Origin: Talaromyces rugulosus
Taxonomy: Eukaryota > Ascomycota > Eurotiomycetes > Eurotiales > Trichocomaceae
Direction of reading: 5' to 3'
Assembly: GCF_013368755.1 (NCBI RefSeq)
Contig: NC_049565.1
Location: 2,852,001 to 2,916,000 of the forward strand
DNA: 64,000 nt
Both the position numbers and the translations under genes were made by a program. Below the pieces are notes generated by a model. The model did not search any database. It was not told where the DNA came from and worked only from the letters and a program-made list of their open reading frames with translations. Positions 12,652 through 25,528 of the stretch are shown one piece after another. The stretch's first letter is position 1. Every line of letters starts with the position of its first letter.

Positions 12652-14709
12652 TATTTGATTGTTTAACGTAAATATTAATATAAGATGTTAAGGTAGTATT
12701 GTTAACAAATAAATATTAAATACAATGTTTATCAATGTGTTCTAATGTTTATATTTCATTGATACAAAATTCCATGTGAGAATCGTCGTGAGGGGAAGAT
12801 TTTATTTAATAAATACGCTCGTATTGACCGTACATAATACTACTATACAGTAGTATACACTTGTTCGGTTACTACTTGCACATTGATCTCCATAGTCCAT
12901 ACTTGGTACAGAGTGACTTTGCATCTCTATGGATATCATCAGGCTTACCGCCTTTTTCCTCTGTATAGTCTACTGCTAACCCCTAGTTATGGAACAATAC
13001 TACTGTAGCAAATCCCCTTGCGTATACGGTACACAGAGAGAGAGAAAAGGATCACGCAGTCGAGTTATCACATGCCAGCACTGGAGGACAAGTTTCAGTA
13101 CTCTGTAGTATTTGTTTCTGTACGGATGAATAAGAATTAATTGGGTGGGCATGTGCTAGTTAAGCTTCGGGTCTAGTCGGGGCCGAGCAGACTTTCTACT
13201 CTGTAACAAATAGTTAGCAGTCGGAGCCGAATCATGTGCAATTAACTTTTTTTTTTCGTGTCTCCTGATAATTCTCGGCGTCGCCAAGTAGGATGATCAG
13301 AATGTAAGTACTCAAGTAAACTGACTCGATTTAATAAATTCCAGTAATGTTTTGTTACAGACATTGCCACTTCCCTTGCGGGCCAATCACGGCGCGCACA
13401 AAGGCGAATTTGCATGTGATGGGGAGAATCTCTCTGGAAATTGCCGATGGACGAGTCGGCGTATTATTTAATCATAATAGTAATAATCAGTTACATGTAA
13501 CAATATATAATATATTAATTTTTCTCTTAAGAAGTTAGAACTGCTTCCTAACGCGGAGAACCCTTTGTGGCAAATGTCAGCATGCTGATTGGCTACCAGC
13601 GAGTGTTCCTGGTATTATACCGTACTGGTAATAATAACCAACAAACTTGGAAAATGGAACCATGAAAACGGTCGAGTTTCAGCAGAACTTTCAGTTAAAA
13701 AAAACTCTTGTCAGGGTCAGAGAATATCGAATCCTGCTACCCAGTTGATATGCAGTAAAAAAATTTGGAGTAGTCAGCCAGCCATCTCGCCTGCATCTCG
13801 CCTACATGCATGGATTGGCGCTCTTCTGGTTGGCTCGCCGCAACCTGCGTCTGAATTTTCAGCTTTGGTCTGCATGGTTCGTAGCTCTAAGTACTACTTC
13901 GCACATATCAAATAATAGGCTCACGCGCCTTCTTTTGAGGGGGGCGGCCCGAGATCTGTTATCCTGCATGAGGCTTGAGCATCTGATGACATGGACGAAC
14001 CACGGGCTGCCCGAACGCATGCAGTACTTGCTCTAGTTTCTTGTCGGTGAGATTTGCTGGGGGGTGATCTGGGAGACTGGTATGCCATCCTGCAGGAGAA
14101 GAACACTCTGTACTCTGTACAGTGCAGTCGCCACAAAGTGAAGATCTACAGACTATATCAGAGTAGACGACGATACTAGTAAAGAGTTAATGGTGAAAAA
14201 AAGGTTATGGCTAGTTGGCCGCCGCCCTGATTGTCCGGGCTCCAGCCAGTCGGATGCCGGACGTGGCTATTAGTGGGTCCTGTCCACATGGCTCGGCCGC
14301 CCACGCACGGGCCGACAAATCACCGCCCGGTACCGTACCGTCTGTAACTTTGGTCCGCCCTGTCGAAAATTACCGCAATTACCACGCACATGCTTCGAAT
14401 CAACTTTGTTGAGCGCAACCGCGGAACTGGGGAAGAAAAAAAAACCATTTTTTCTTTTGGGAAGGAGAAAAATTACAGTAATCACCCCCGTACCGAATTA
14501 CCATTATTCCTTACCACAAATACGTCCCCATTGTAATTTCTTCTCCGGCTTTCTTCACTTTTATCACTCCGCTCGCCCTCCGTCCGAGATCTCACCCCTT
14601 CTTTCACCGCGCCCCTGAGAAGAGTTCTTGTTCACAGCTTCAGGAAAGCTATACAGGCCGATCTAACTTGTTCGACTTTGTTCGTCACTGGTGATCGACC
14701 GTACTTCTG

Positions 14710-14780
14710 GTGAGCAACTCTGAGTTGGTTGTTGTCTCGGGCAATCGCTAATAACAATGCGCAGTTTATCCTCTTCCCAG
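14710..14780 (+). other. Probable 5' UTR intron of the desaturase gene
   Basis: GTGAGC donor at 14710, GCTAATAAC branch-like sequence at 14747-14755 and CTTCCCAG acceptor ending at 14780, 29 nt before the ATG. The 71-nt size fits the other introns of the window. Confidence 0.55.
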
Positions 14781-14809
14781 CGTGCATTGCGTGAAAATAA
14801 CAGACGAAA

Positions 14810-16284
14810 ATGTCTTCTACCGCCGTCCCAAAGAAGCCTGTTGCGCTGAAGCGCAACCTGCCCACCGAGTCGTCGGTGGCCAGCTCGGCCTCGGTCTCTC
14901 CCATGGAAAGCCCGCGCCAGTCGCCCTCGACCACCTCTTTGTCGTCGCTCGCCTCGGACCAGGAGGCGACCAAGGGCTCCAAGATGACCGACACTCTCGG
15001 AAACGAATTCGCCCTCCCCGATTATACCATCAAGCAGATTCGCGACGCCATCCCCGCCCACTGCTATGAGCGCTCCGGTGCCACTGGCTTGTACTATGTC
15101 TTTCGCGATTTGGTCCTCCTCGGCACCACCTTTTATCTGTTCCACAATTACGTGACTCCGGAGACGGTGCCTGACGTGTATGCTCGTACGGGACTGTGGA
15201 CTCTGTATACCGTTTTGCAGGGTCTTTTCGGTACTGGATTGTGGGTGTTGGCTCACGAGTGCGGTCACCAGTCGTTCTCGCCGTCCAAGGTGCTCAACGA
15301 TACCGTGGGATGGGTCTGCCACTCGCTCCTACTTGTGCCTTACTTTTCGTGGAAGATTTCTCACGGAAAGCACCACAAGGCTACCGGAAACCTCAGCCGT
15401 GACATGGTGTGGATTCCCAAGACACGCGAGCAATTCGCTTCCGGCCTCGGCAAGACTATCCATGAAATCAACGAGTTGGTGGAGGAGACCCCCATCGCCA
15501 CTATTTTGCACCTTGTTGGTCAGCAATTGTTTGGATGGCCATTGTACATCTTGACCAACGTCACCGGACACAACAACCACGAGCGTCAACACGAGGGCCG
15601 TGGCAAGGGCAAGCAGAATGGCTTTTTTGGAGGCGTGAACCACTTCGTCATGAGCAGCCCCCTGTACGAGGCCAAGGACGCCAAGCTCATCCTCCTGAGT
15701 GATCTGGGACTGGCCATTGTCGGTGCTGCTCTGTACTATTTGGGTACCAACTTTGGCTGGATGAACTTGCTTGTGTGGTACGGCATTCCCTACCTTTGGG
15801 TCAACCACTGGCTTGGTAAGTTTTTTTTTTCCTTTCTTCACTTTTTTGAAACCGTGCTAATAGATCTGCAGTTGCCATCACCTTCTTACAGCACACCGAC
15901 CCCTCTCTGCCTCACTATCAAAACGAGGTCTGGAACTTCACCCGCGGTGCCGCCGCCACCATCGACCGTGAGTTTGGCTTCGTTGGTCGCCAGCTGCTCC
16001 ACGGAATCATCGAAACCCACGTACTCCACCACTATGTCAGCACCATCCCCTTCTACCACGCCGACGAGGCCACCGAGGCCATCAAGAAGGTCATGGGCAA
16101 GCACTACCGCAGCAACACCGAGGGCGGCTCTCTGGGCTTTTTGTCGGCCATGTGGACCAACGCGCGCATGTGCCAGTGGATCGAACCCAACGAAAACGCC
16201 CAGGGTGAGAGCAAGGGCGTCATGTTCTACCGCAACCGCAACGGCCTCGGCGCTCCTCCAGCCAAGCTTGTCCAGGCGTCATAA
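14810..16284 (+). CDS. odeA: Delta-12 fatty acid (oleate) desaturase
   Basis: ER membrane desaturase converting oleate (18:1) to linoleate (18:2) with cytochrome b5 as electron donor. Exons 14810-15815 and 15872-16284, intron of 56 nt, 472 residues. The three histidine boxes are present: HECGH (at about 149), HGKHH (at about 185) and, in exon 2, HVLHH followed by YVSTIPFYHADEA, typical of fungal Delta-12 enzymes. Several hydrophobic segments flank boxes 1 and 2. The N-terminal 50 residues are Ser/Pro-rich and probably cytosolic. A likely 5' UTR intron precedes the start. An omega-3 or bifunctional desaturase is the alternative, but the overall motif set favours Delta-12. It lies about 7.7 kb from the Mga2-like regulator. 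Confidence 0.92.
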
Positions 16285-17289
16285 TCGGGCGAACCTTTTT
16301 TGAGGCAGGCAGCGTTTCACGACCTATTGAAGAGTATACTGTTAAAGTTGTGTTTGGTATTTTTATTGTGTCGTGTTTTTTTTTTTTTTCTGATTTTTAC
16401 TTACACACATGTCTTTCTTTTGCCGGGTCCGCACTTGTAGATATGCGCTACCCTCGAGGCGTACGGGCGTGCTATGATTTGTCTCTTAGACCGGTGCCAT
16501 AGAACGCTGCGATGAGACGAGAGAAGATAATAGACATTAATAGATTCGTCATGAGATTAGTCCTTTTGACAGACAGTTTGACGGTTCACAGTGTTGATAA
16601 AATTGATTAAAAATTTTTCTCCTGTCAAGTTGACATCATCATGAATAATATTTATAAAATAAAAAGAATATGTTAGGAATATATACGTAAAACTAAACAA
16701 ACCTTGATTAAAATGTGGGGGAAAAAGGTCTTATACGACGCTGTTGTAGGCTTGTTACGTGTGTAGCATCCGCTCGTTCCGGATGTCTTGGAAATCGGCT
16801 TGTCTCGATTGGTGGAGTCTTTTATATTGTATGGTTATTTATATTGACTTTGTTTTTTTTTCCTAGGTTATTAGGGGGAAACGTTCATTTTATTAATTAA
16901 AAGTTTAGCGGTGCATAAACGCCAGGGGGGACATAGAACGTAGTTTAGAATCCCAATCGTCCTTAAGTACATCAATTATATCGTATGTACAGGTCTTGCT
17001 ACGTAATCCCCCTGACTATATCGCCAACCTCCCTCTTCCTCTTTTTAGGAAGGGGTTGATAATATACGTATAGAGCTTGCAGTGAGGCTAGATTGTAGTA
17101 ATATTATTAGCTTCTCACAATATAAAGGGCATTTATGCTTCTTGTCTTTTTTTTTTTTTTTTTGAAACATAACTGGTGAAGCGATTATTATTATAAAAAT
17201 ATCAAGAATTAGCACAACTTTAAGAATCAACAAAAGGACATGACAAGCAAAAAAAAAACCCCCCCATAATTGAGTTTTCAAAGTATAGC
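16285..17289. other. Intergenic, AT-rich, no gene seen
   Basis: 3' UTR of the desaturase followed by AT-rich sequence with T- and A-runs (17150-17165, 17248-17258). The spacer is convergent with the broken F-box-like gene on the other strand. Confidence 0.6.
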
Positions 17290-18634
17290 TCAGTCCTTAT
17301 GAATCATCTCATAAAAGATATCCCTGGTCCCTTCCAAAATATCCAAAATTCGCTGTCGATTCCTCAATTGCTCTGATGTCTGCACAAGCTGTTCCGCCTG
17401 TAGACACAGAGCCTCCCAATCAACAACAACCTCTGGCATCCCTTCTAGATTGGTTATAAAATCCTGAATCTCATAAATCAACTTTCGAGGCGCCCGCTGA
17501 ATCCAGTATGAATCCGACACACGCTATTCGAATCGGCCTGAAAAGGCTGCGTGTAACATGGTAATGTCGTGGCGATCGAGGTGGTCCAAAATCAGATACT
17601 GGATTTCCAGCGCGAGGCCAATGACAACAGAAAAAGGGCCTGGGTACTTATTCTTGTTTATGGCTTTTTTCTCAGAAACAGGTGATGATAACGATGCACC
17701 CTTTAATAGACGCTCCACCTCCGAAATCCGTACTGGATCTCTCGAGAGATATCGTGTCTCGTTACCTTGCATCTTGCACCAAGTCTCGTCACTTCGCATC
17801 ATGTACCAGGTCTCGGGATCATAATCATACTCAAGCCCGGCTTTCAACCCACTGGAAACGTCATACTCTGGACAAATTTTAGGCTCGTCCCACTCGTCCA
17901 TATACCAAGGTGGTTCGAGTATCTGTTTTTGAAACTGTTGACGTAGAGCTTCCAAAAGAGTTTCCAGGTTTGCCTCTGCTTCTTTGCGACAAATGAATTG
18001 CTCAATCAAGCTCCAGCAGCGTGCATGCAGGGTATTTCCGTGTTTTTGTCGTTTGCGCGGCGAGGCCATTTCTTTTGCAGAATGGTAGTACGAGGTTTGC
18101 TGCAGGTATTCGGCCAAGTAGACATAGTCAAGGCCCTCTTGTATATCCTCATACCACTTCCATGCAAAAGGGGCAGCGTTTCGGTCTTGTGGGACGACGA
18201 ATGAGGCTATTGATCTACTATCATCGAGAGAACCTATCCCTGAAAGCCAGTATTGACATTTTCCTTGGCCATCACCATTGTCATAATCCTTGACAACTAG
18301 ACAAATATAATTGGTGATATCTGTGCCTCCCAAAAAAAAAGAAGTCTCTAGACTTACTCAGCCGATACATAGATTCCCATGCCCATGGACGTTCGTCAAA
18401 GGCTGTATTCTCTACCTCCTTGGCTTCACAGCGAATCAACTTTTTTCGCTATTTCGGATTATACTACTATGGATACAATCTTTTCAGGAGTGTTGAATGA
18501 ATACTACCTTCGCCCACCCCATCACCGCCAATCAGTGCTCCGCAGGCGCTGCAGTATATCATCATCGAGTAATGACGAGGGCCACTCGCAAGTTCCTCTG
18601 GGTAGACGTAGACATCTGGTAGAGATACAGACAT
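17290..18634 (-). pseudogene. F-box-like protein gene with an in-frame amber stop
   Basis: Resembles the large fungal family with an N-terminal CxxC motif and a C-terminal F-box-like segment. Exon 1 (18518-18634) reads MSVSLPDVYVYPEE and contains YCSACGALIGG. Exon 2 (18358-18448) contains ENTAFDERPWAWESMYRL. The last exon runs from 18320 down to 17290 and carries the F-box-like LALEIQYLILDHLDRHDI. Intron 1 (18449-18517, 69 nt) is phase-consistent. Intron 2 (18321-18357) would be only 37 nt, below the usual fungal minimum. A TAG at 17524-17526 interrupts the frame right after AAFSGRFE, yet the downstream part (SDSYWIQRAPRKLIYEIQ) continues in the same frame to 17290 with family-like sequence. 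Read as a recent loss or strain-specific nonsense change; a shorter functional protein ending at the TAG is possible. Confidence 0.6.
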
Positions 18635-18827
18635 ATTCAGACAATCTGATAAAATAACAGTGTCTCGGTCGCGTCAAGGAAACAGGGCGGTTTGTAGCAA
18701 TTGATGTTCGGGCGGGCTCCCAAGTCTCATGATATTAGTTTGTCACTCTAGTCTATATTGGCATGATGTCACCATCGTATTAACATTTGAATATTCAGTT
18801 CTATGCATATCTACAACAATCATCATT

Positions 18828-20494
18828 TCATACATTTCCCACCTCATCTCTAGCTACACTTTTTATCCCACCCTCCCAAATCTCAAATTCAACCTCGTCG
18901 CTGTTATTCCTGTCATCAACAGGATCCTTGACTATGCCAGATGCCCACGGCGCAAAGACGAGTTTCATGCGTCGTTTCACTTTTCGTTTCGTGTTTGAGG
19001 TGGCTGTTGCAGGGGCAGTAGTAGATGTAGAAGTAGGTGTAGATGTAGAAGGAGCCGGTTGTGAGAGAGATGGTTCGCGGGGAGTTGCTTCCTTTTTGTC
19101 GGTTTCTCCTTTTTGAGGCTCTTTGCTGGGTGAATTGTGTGAATTATTTAGTGGCGAGGGTATATTCCTCGCTGTCGAGATACCAGAATGCACTGGCTGC
19201 ACTGGCTGAGAAGACGCAAATGCTGCTGCTGCCGCTGCTACACGATCCTGGTCCGTCTCGTCGTCCTTTTTCAAGACTATCCGACAGGCTATCTGTGTTG
19301 ACCAGACAAGGCCGAGAGCCGGCGTTTTCTGCACTTCAGAAACAAAGTAATCAGACACGCCGGAGTTATTGTCATCTCCCCATCCCGTAAAGAACTTTTC
19401 CTGGTACGCCAGAGTCAGAGTCTCGTTGCGCACGGGGTGTCCAATCAAGTACCCCCCGTCAAAGGCATCGTCTTCGACTAGCTGAGAAGACTGCGTTGCC
19501 GGGGAGGACGATGGCATGTCCTCGACGAGTCGGTTTTTTGGTAGTGATCTATTCGGGGTTGATAGTAATCGCCCTTGCTGCTGCTGTTGTTGCTGACCAT
19601 CAAGCGAATCAAACCTATCCGAGACTTGATTGGCAACAACAATAGCAACATCCTCACTCGCAGCGAGGTTCCGCAGCATATGGCCCAACTTGGCCAACTC
19701 GCCGGACCGTGCCGACAGAGCCTGCATACTATTCGAAGCATGCTCGGCGCGGTAATTCGCAGTAATTGAATCAATCACCACAAGACCAACATTAAACCGC
19801 GATATCGCCACGGGCAGCTGGTAGTTGAGAATATGGTCCTGGGTTTCCAAGTCCACGGCGGTGATGGACAACACATTGCCCAGCGAGGGCTTCTTTTCAA
19901 GGTTTGACAAGTATGGATGTTTCTGGAGGAGCTGCGAGAGCCGCCGTGTCGATAGTGGTGCCTCGGTGGATATGTAGATGGCTGTTTTGCCAATTCCGTG
20001 CGGCGGCGCGAGTTGCGCTGCGAGGAGGAGGTTGAGCAGGAACTGCGTTTTACCGCTTCCACTGGAATAGTCAGTCAGTTTAGATACTAGAGATACGTAT
20101 CAATTGAGGGGCTAATATACCTCTCGCCAGTGATTTCGGTCAGATAACCAGTCGGTATCCCACCGCCAAGCAGCTCGTCGAGCGTCGCGTCCAGCGTGCT
20201 GATGGTGTTCCATCGCGACAGATCCAGCTGATTTCTGTTTGTCCTCTCTGCCTCTGTCTCTGTCTCTGTCTCTGTTTCTTTATGTGTCCTCCACCCCAAA
20301 GAAGCATGCAGCGCGACGACAACGTCCGCACTTAACCGGCGCACATCGGCCGGCGGCACATGCGCGCGCTTTGCGATTTCGAGCGTGTCGAGGGTGATAA
20401 GATCGACGGTCGAGATGTGTTTGCGTTCGAGCGGGGGTAGGATGTGCGTGTATGATTTTGTGGAAAAATCGGGGAGGACTGATAAGAGATCCAT
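18828..20494 (-). CDS. rad57: Rad57-type RecA/Rad51 paralogue (DNA repair)
   Basis: Recombination mediator related to yeast Rad57 and human XRCC3, which with Rad55 helps load Rad51 on single-stranded DNA. Exons 20121-20494 and 18828-20061 (59-nt intron, GTATAT donor, TTCCAG acceptor) give 535 residues. The splice reconstructs the Walker A motif GESGSGKT at about 122-129. Walker B is VGLVVIDSI at about 215. Other family segments: LDELLGGGIPTGYLTEITGE, IYISTEAPLSTRRLSQL and VAIVVANQVSDRF. A polyglutamine tract follows the latter, and a long Ser/Thr/Pro-rich insertion with a basic segment (KRKVKRRMKLVFAPWA) extends the C-terminus beyond the catalytic core. A Thr-Glu repeat encoded by a CTCTGT microsatellite lies near residue 75. 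Confidence 0.88.
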
Positions 20495-23400
20495 ATATTT
20501 CTTCGATCTTGAACATCAACATCAACTTAATCTGAGCACTGGGGAGGAGAGAGAGTGGAGGGTAATACGTCAGTTGGCGGGACGCGCGCCGCGTCGCCAA
20601 TCAGCGCGTCTACACTAGATAGCATCTGGAAGTTTTTGTTGTTTTTTTTCTCTCTTAAAGTGTCAATTAATTATGTATTTAAATGTATTTATGTTTATAT
20701 TATTCTTTACTTTGTGATTTTGTTTTAATTGTTGTTGGTTTGTGTCTCTGCAATTACGTTTTGGTGGTTGTATCACTTGATATATAAAAATTTATATACA
20801 TAGCACTGATATGACTAGCATGCATACACTGATAAGATATGGCCATGATCAATTGATTAATTGATATCACACATCAACTACATGTACTACTTTGACATAT
20901 ACATCAATCGACGAACCGCATAACCAAGCAAACACATGACCACAACCTACACGACGATCTACATGTACATGTAGGTGTTCACCATACTCATCACTTCCAC
21001 TCCTATCGATAGATACATCACGAACCCCTTGCTTCCATCGCCCAGACACAATCCATGTCCGACTGACAGTTCCTGGCGGTCAAGAAGTGCACGAGGAGAG
21101 ATGCCAGACAGTAAAACCAATCCATTGATCCAATATATCATACATCACGTGTACAATAAATCGGAATTGAGTTTCGACCGATTGGAAGCTCCTTCCCAAA
21201 AAAAAAAAAAACGAACCTCGGATTTTGACTGCAAGGGGTGCATGATAAATTGGTTTTTACTATGTATGTACGTAGTCAATGAGCACAACTCTTAGCACAT
21301 TATTATTGCATAGAATAATATCTAAGGGATATATGTGTATAAATCTCGGCTACCGAAGACATAGCTCGACCAAGACAAAAAGCAAAGGGCACATGGCATG
21401 ATCGACTTGATCATTGACAACTGACATTCACCATTATCCCTCGCAGAATGCATACACACTATAAGCTAATTACTGCCAGGAATTTTTCTCCATAAAATAG
21501 ACTTCTTCTCTCAGACCCGAACCAATACGGTGGAAATGTAATCTGGCATTCCGAAGTACTAGCAAAGTTTGAAACATTCCTTCTTTGACATGTTTCTAGA
21601 GATTTTTCTTTTTTTCAGCGCCTGCTGCGGTAAACCACAAAAAAAAGAAAATAAATAATGCGTACGTAATCAATAAATAAAAATATCTAGGGCTGGATAT
21701 TTGCCAGGATATTGGTAAATAGCGTTCATTCCGGAGACCGAGAAAACGGCCGAGCATTCATTATTGCTGGGATAATTTGCATTTAGCTATATCCTGCTAA
21801 GATAATAATAATAATAATAATAACAATAACAATAATCGGCGAATTGCTTGTATCAAGTGAGACGACCAATTGGAAGAGGGGGCGTGTTCCGCGGGGACGA
21901 TATAGTAATAGTACTATTATACCCAGACTATATGATGATTATTGTAACAGTTTGAACGCGGCACAACTCAAAGCCGTAGAACTAGCATGACGACTCTAAA
22001 AAAAAAAGAACTAACTAGCAAAAAAAAGAAAAGAAGATCCGCAAAATCCCTGACTGAATACGTAACCCTGATGTTAGCATAGACTGCATAGTCGAGTTCG
22101 TGATTGGGGCGGCCAGCGACTCGCGAGCCCTAACTTCCAAGTGCGGCGAGACTGACTCGTGAAAAAGCAATCTTTTTGAAACGATAGCCTAGAACGGCGG
22201 GGGGTTAGCTGCTCCGATTTGTTATTGTACCATTATTTCCAACCAGGCTAGGGATGGCCCGCTGTTAAATTAGAATCTCAACGGTCTAACGGTCGCGAGG
22301 ATTAATAGTTGACTGGTTTTAAAAACCAACACTTGGCCACTATATCCGTAGAATGCTGACTCGTAACTATCGAATGTTATAGCCTTAAAAGCTGTCGATA
22401 AGAACCGGCAAGGATGAATCTGCCGGTCGAGCCGGATTCGGACATAAGTACCCCTGTCGTAGGATCATCGGGTTCGCTCTGCCTGCCACTTAGTGTGTCT
22501 AGCTTGAACATTGTGTGTGTGTCTGTCTGTGTGTGCGAGTGTGAGTGTGACAGTGCGACATGATGTGTAGAAAAAAAGAAAGGAGATTGCGCGCTGTCCT
22601 TCATTACTCGGGTCACAACAGTTCGCTCTGAGCATGACTCGTACACTACAGCTCGACACAAGATTTTCTTTCTAGCTTGTCTAATGTCCAAGCTGTCCAA
22701 GTAAAAAACCGAGGTGGCAAGTCCTGAGCCGCAGACGCAGACACAAACCCAGCTCGCACGTACCCATATGTCCAACTACGTATATCCAACCACCCGGTTC
22801 TTGGACTTTTAGAGGCGTCTAGTTATTGAAGCTGTCGGAGAATTTCTGATAGGCCTGTCATTTCTCGAGTTCTGGCGAGAATTTACATAGATCACAAAGC
22901 ACGTACAATGCATGCCGGCGCGAGGCGGGCAGTGCATAGACTGGGTAGTGCAGCCTGCAGTTTGGACTCTGCAGCGCATGTATATCGTTGCATTGTTCGA
23001 GACCAAGTCTTCTTTGCCATCGCCGATCAAGTCGAAAATCCCTCTGCGGGGACAAGGAACAAATACACGGGATCTGCCTTTTTTCTGATCACTCTTGTAA
23101 AGTTTGATATAATATTAAATTGGCAGAGCAAAACACGAAACTGTTGCGGTCGGACCACGAGGTTCCGCCGTTGTGCCGCGGGGAATGCAGAGTTGGTTTT
23201 GCGATGGATCAATTTTCTTGTCTCCCCACTTCTCGAGTAGGCCGCAAACGTGGTCGCATTCCAACGAGGATGATAGGTATTATTGGCGCATATTTAGCAA
23301 ACCCCGACCGTTGTGGCCGCCAGTGTCCACACAATTGATTAAGGTTGGCCGTTTTAAGAGGCTATCCACATAGGGGTCCATAGGGTCCATGACTCTATTG

Positions 23401-25503
23401 GACGAGTTAGTGTGATACCCTTGCTGTGGCGAAAGTAATATTGTCAAGACTCAAGCCGGACTTGGAAGATGACCAAGTTCCTGGCTACGCGTAGTGAGTC
23501 GTGGCAAGATGGGTCGAGAGCTATGCCGTACATATCTTCCAGGGGTGATACATAATCTTCCCTCATGGAGCTTGGCCGTTGTGAACTGACTCAAGGGGTG
23601 GAGCTGGAGCTCTCGACCGTTTCCTCTCGAAACCTCGGTATCTTTCATTTAGCTTTCAGAAAAGCTCGAGCTCCTTTTTTGATTATGCTGAACGTGGGTC
23701 TTGCGCTTTTTGTTTGAATAGCAATAATGACCCTTGGATTCCGATGGAGGCTGGTGACGAGCAACCGGGACCGTTGATCCACCGTTAAAGATGATCACAA
23801 GCTTTCAACCTGCCGCAAGCAAGGATAACCGGATACCAGGTGACATTGACCCTTGATAGGCGGAGATTGGACCAACGTGGTCCTTCGGATTTGACTCGCG
23901 CATGTTTGTATAGGACTTGTCTCTGACCCCTGAGCTTATCCTGGTGCAGAGCGCCATGCTATTCGATTTCAACGAGAATAGAGCGGTGCATAGAGCTGTC
24001 TGCTGATGCACGGGCTATAAAGCGAATCTGAATTGCAGCAAGAAACTTGAAGTCGACGCGCGGAAACGTCGACGTTGTTCAAAAGTAGTCAAGTGATCGC
24101 CGGCTTGTGATTGGCTGCCAAACCGACACATTCATTGGCATGCACAGTAGAGTTTAATTACCAATAAACAATAATCGCATGTTCATTTTGTATACTCCGT
24201 AGACTCTGTAGACATGCAGGGCGGTCTCTAACGCATCAATAGTAATATTAAATATGTACCTAGGTACGTACTCCGGACTGGCGGTCGGCTAATGCAGCGG
24301 GTGCATACACTCCTGACTACCAACGAACTAGTTACTCAGCAGGACAATAATAATATTAATGCTGTTCATTATTGTTATTATGATTATTGTTCATGATTGC
24401 GTACTGCAAGATGTCATCTGTCCAGTAAAAAAATACCAATGTAACCCCTTCCAACTTCTCAACATGATCTACCCGTTTTTTAACATCGAGTGGATCAAAT
24501 ACGAGCAAAAACCTTGGTCGCACGGGGTGCCCGCATCGATTACCCCTTCCGGTCTTGGCCTTTTTTTCAAAAAGCATAATTAGCTCAAACCTACGACTAA
24601 TAAGAATAAGCGACCGAGTTCGTAGATCCGAATCCGAAGAAAAAAGAGAGCTGTTATTCCAAAATAGGCAAAGTGCCTCCCGATCGGATCGTATACGCTA
24701 GGCTGTATTAGGCTGTTACTCAAAAAATGGGGTTTGGGGCCAACTCTCTCTGCTTATTGGTGGTTATCTACGCGGGTTGAACTGCGTATTAATAATTAAG
24801 CACGGATATCTGTACAATAATGCAGAATAATAGTATCTACTATCTAAATGATCGCAACTTCTTTTTGTTAAGCCAGTACCCTGTAAATTAATTAGGCGAC
24901 AACAGTACCCAAATAATAAACTCTGTAAAACTGAATGGATTTCTTGCTGTAACGACGGAGAAGATCGACCGCTTGCACCGATACGGCAAACAGACCTGGT
25001 TTCCGTCGGTGGGGCAAGATCCATTTAAATCCTGAATGAATATCCTGGCGGTGTGATCATAGTTTCATCCATACTGTGTACTCTGTATTCAGTCGACCTA
25101 TTTTAATAATTTTATAATAATGCCGCATCGGCAAACTACAATAATATATACTCCATACCCCGTACGCCACAGTCCTTTAACAAAGAAGGAAAATGCCAAG
25201 GGCATTGTCACAGTGCATGCAGGTGCATGCATATCGTTACGGGTACCTGTGGGGGTTCCAATAGTACTGGTTCGTCGCGATCTTTTTTTTGTTCTGGAAC
25301 ATTGCCATCCTGATCCTCGCAACTCAAAACTCATAAATGGGAATTACTCGGTTCATCAAGATACTACGTACTCCGTACTCCGTACGTACAAAGATTTGGG
25401 GCAAGAGGATCATCGTAAGCGATGATGGATAAATTAAGTTTACAGGGTTTCTGTTGGGAACTTGCCGTGTTGGAACATGTCCTTGCCAAATTGAGCGACT
25501 GTT

Positions 25504-25528
25504 ACACACACACACACACACACACACA
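25504..25528. repeat. (CA)n microsatellite
   Basis: About 25 nt of uninterrupted AC dinucleotides in the veA upstream region. Confidence 0.95.

Larger units (their letters stand above)
12338..14809. other. Intergenic, mostly non-coding (2.5 kb)
   Basis: Holds the Trs130 3' end, AT-rich sequence, a short possible secreted-peptide frame at 12469-12651 (entered separately), several ACTCTGTA-like octamers near 13097, 13200 and 14108-14118, and the pyrimidine-rich promoter and leader of the desaturase from about 14480. No other gene seen. Confidence 0.55.

Noticed and set aside
17524..17526. Programmed stop-codon readthrough in the F-box-like gene
   Set aside because: The context TAG CGT does not match the known UGA CUA-type readthrough signal; a nonsense change is simpler.
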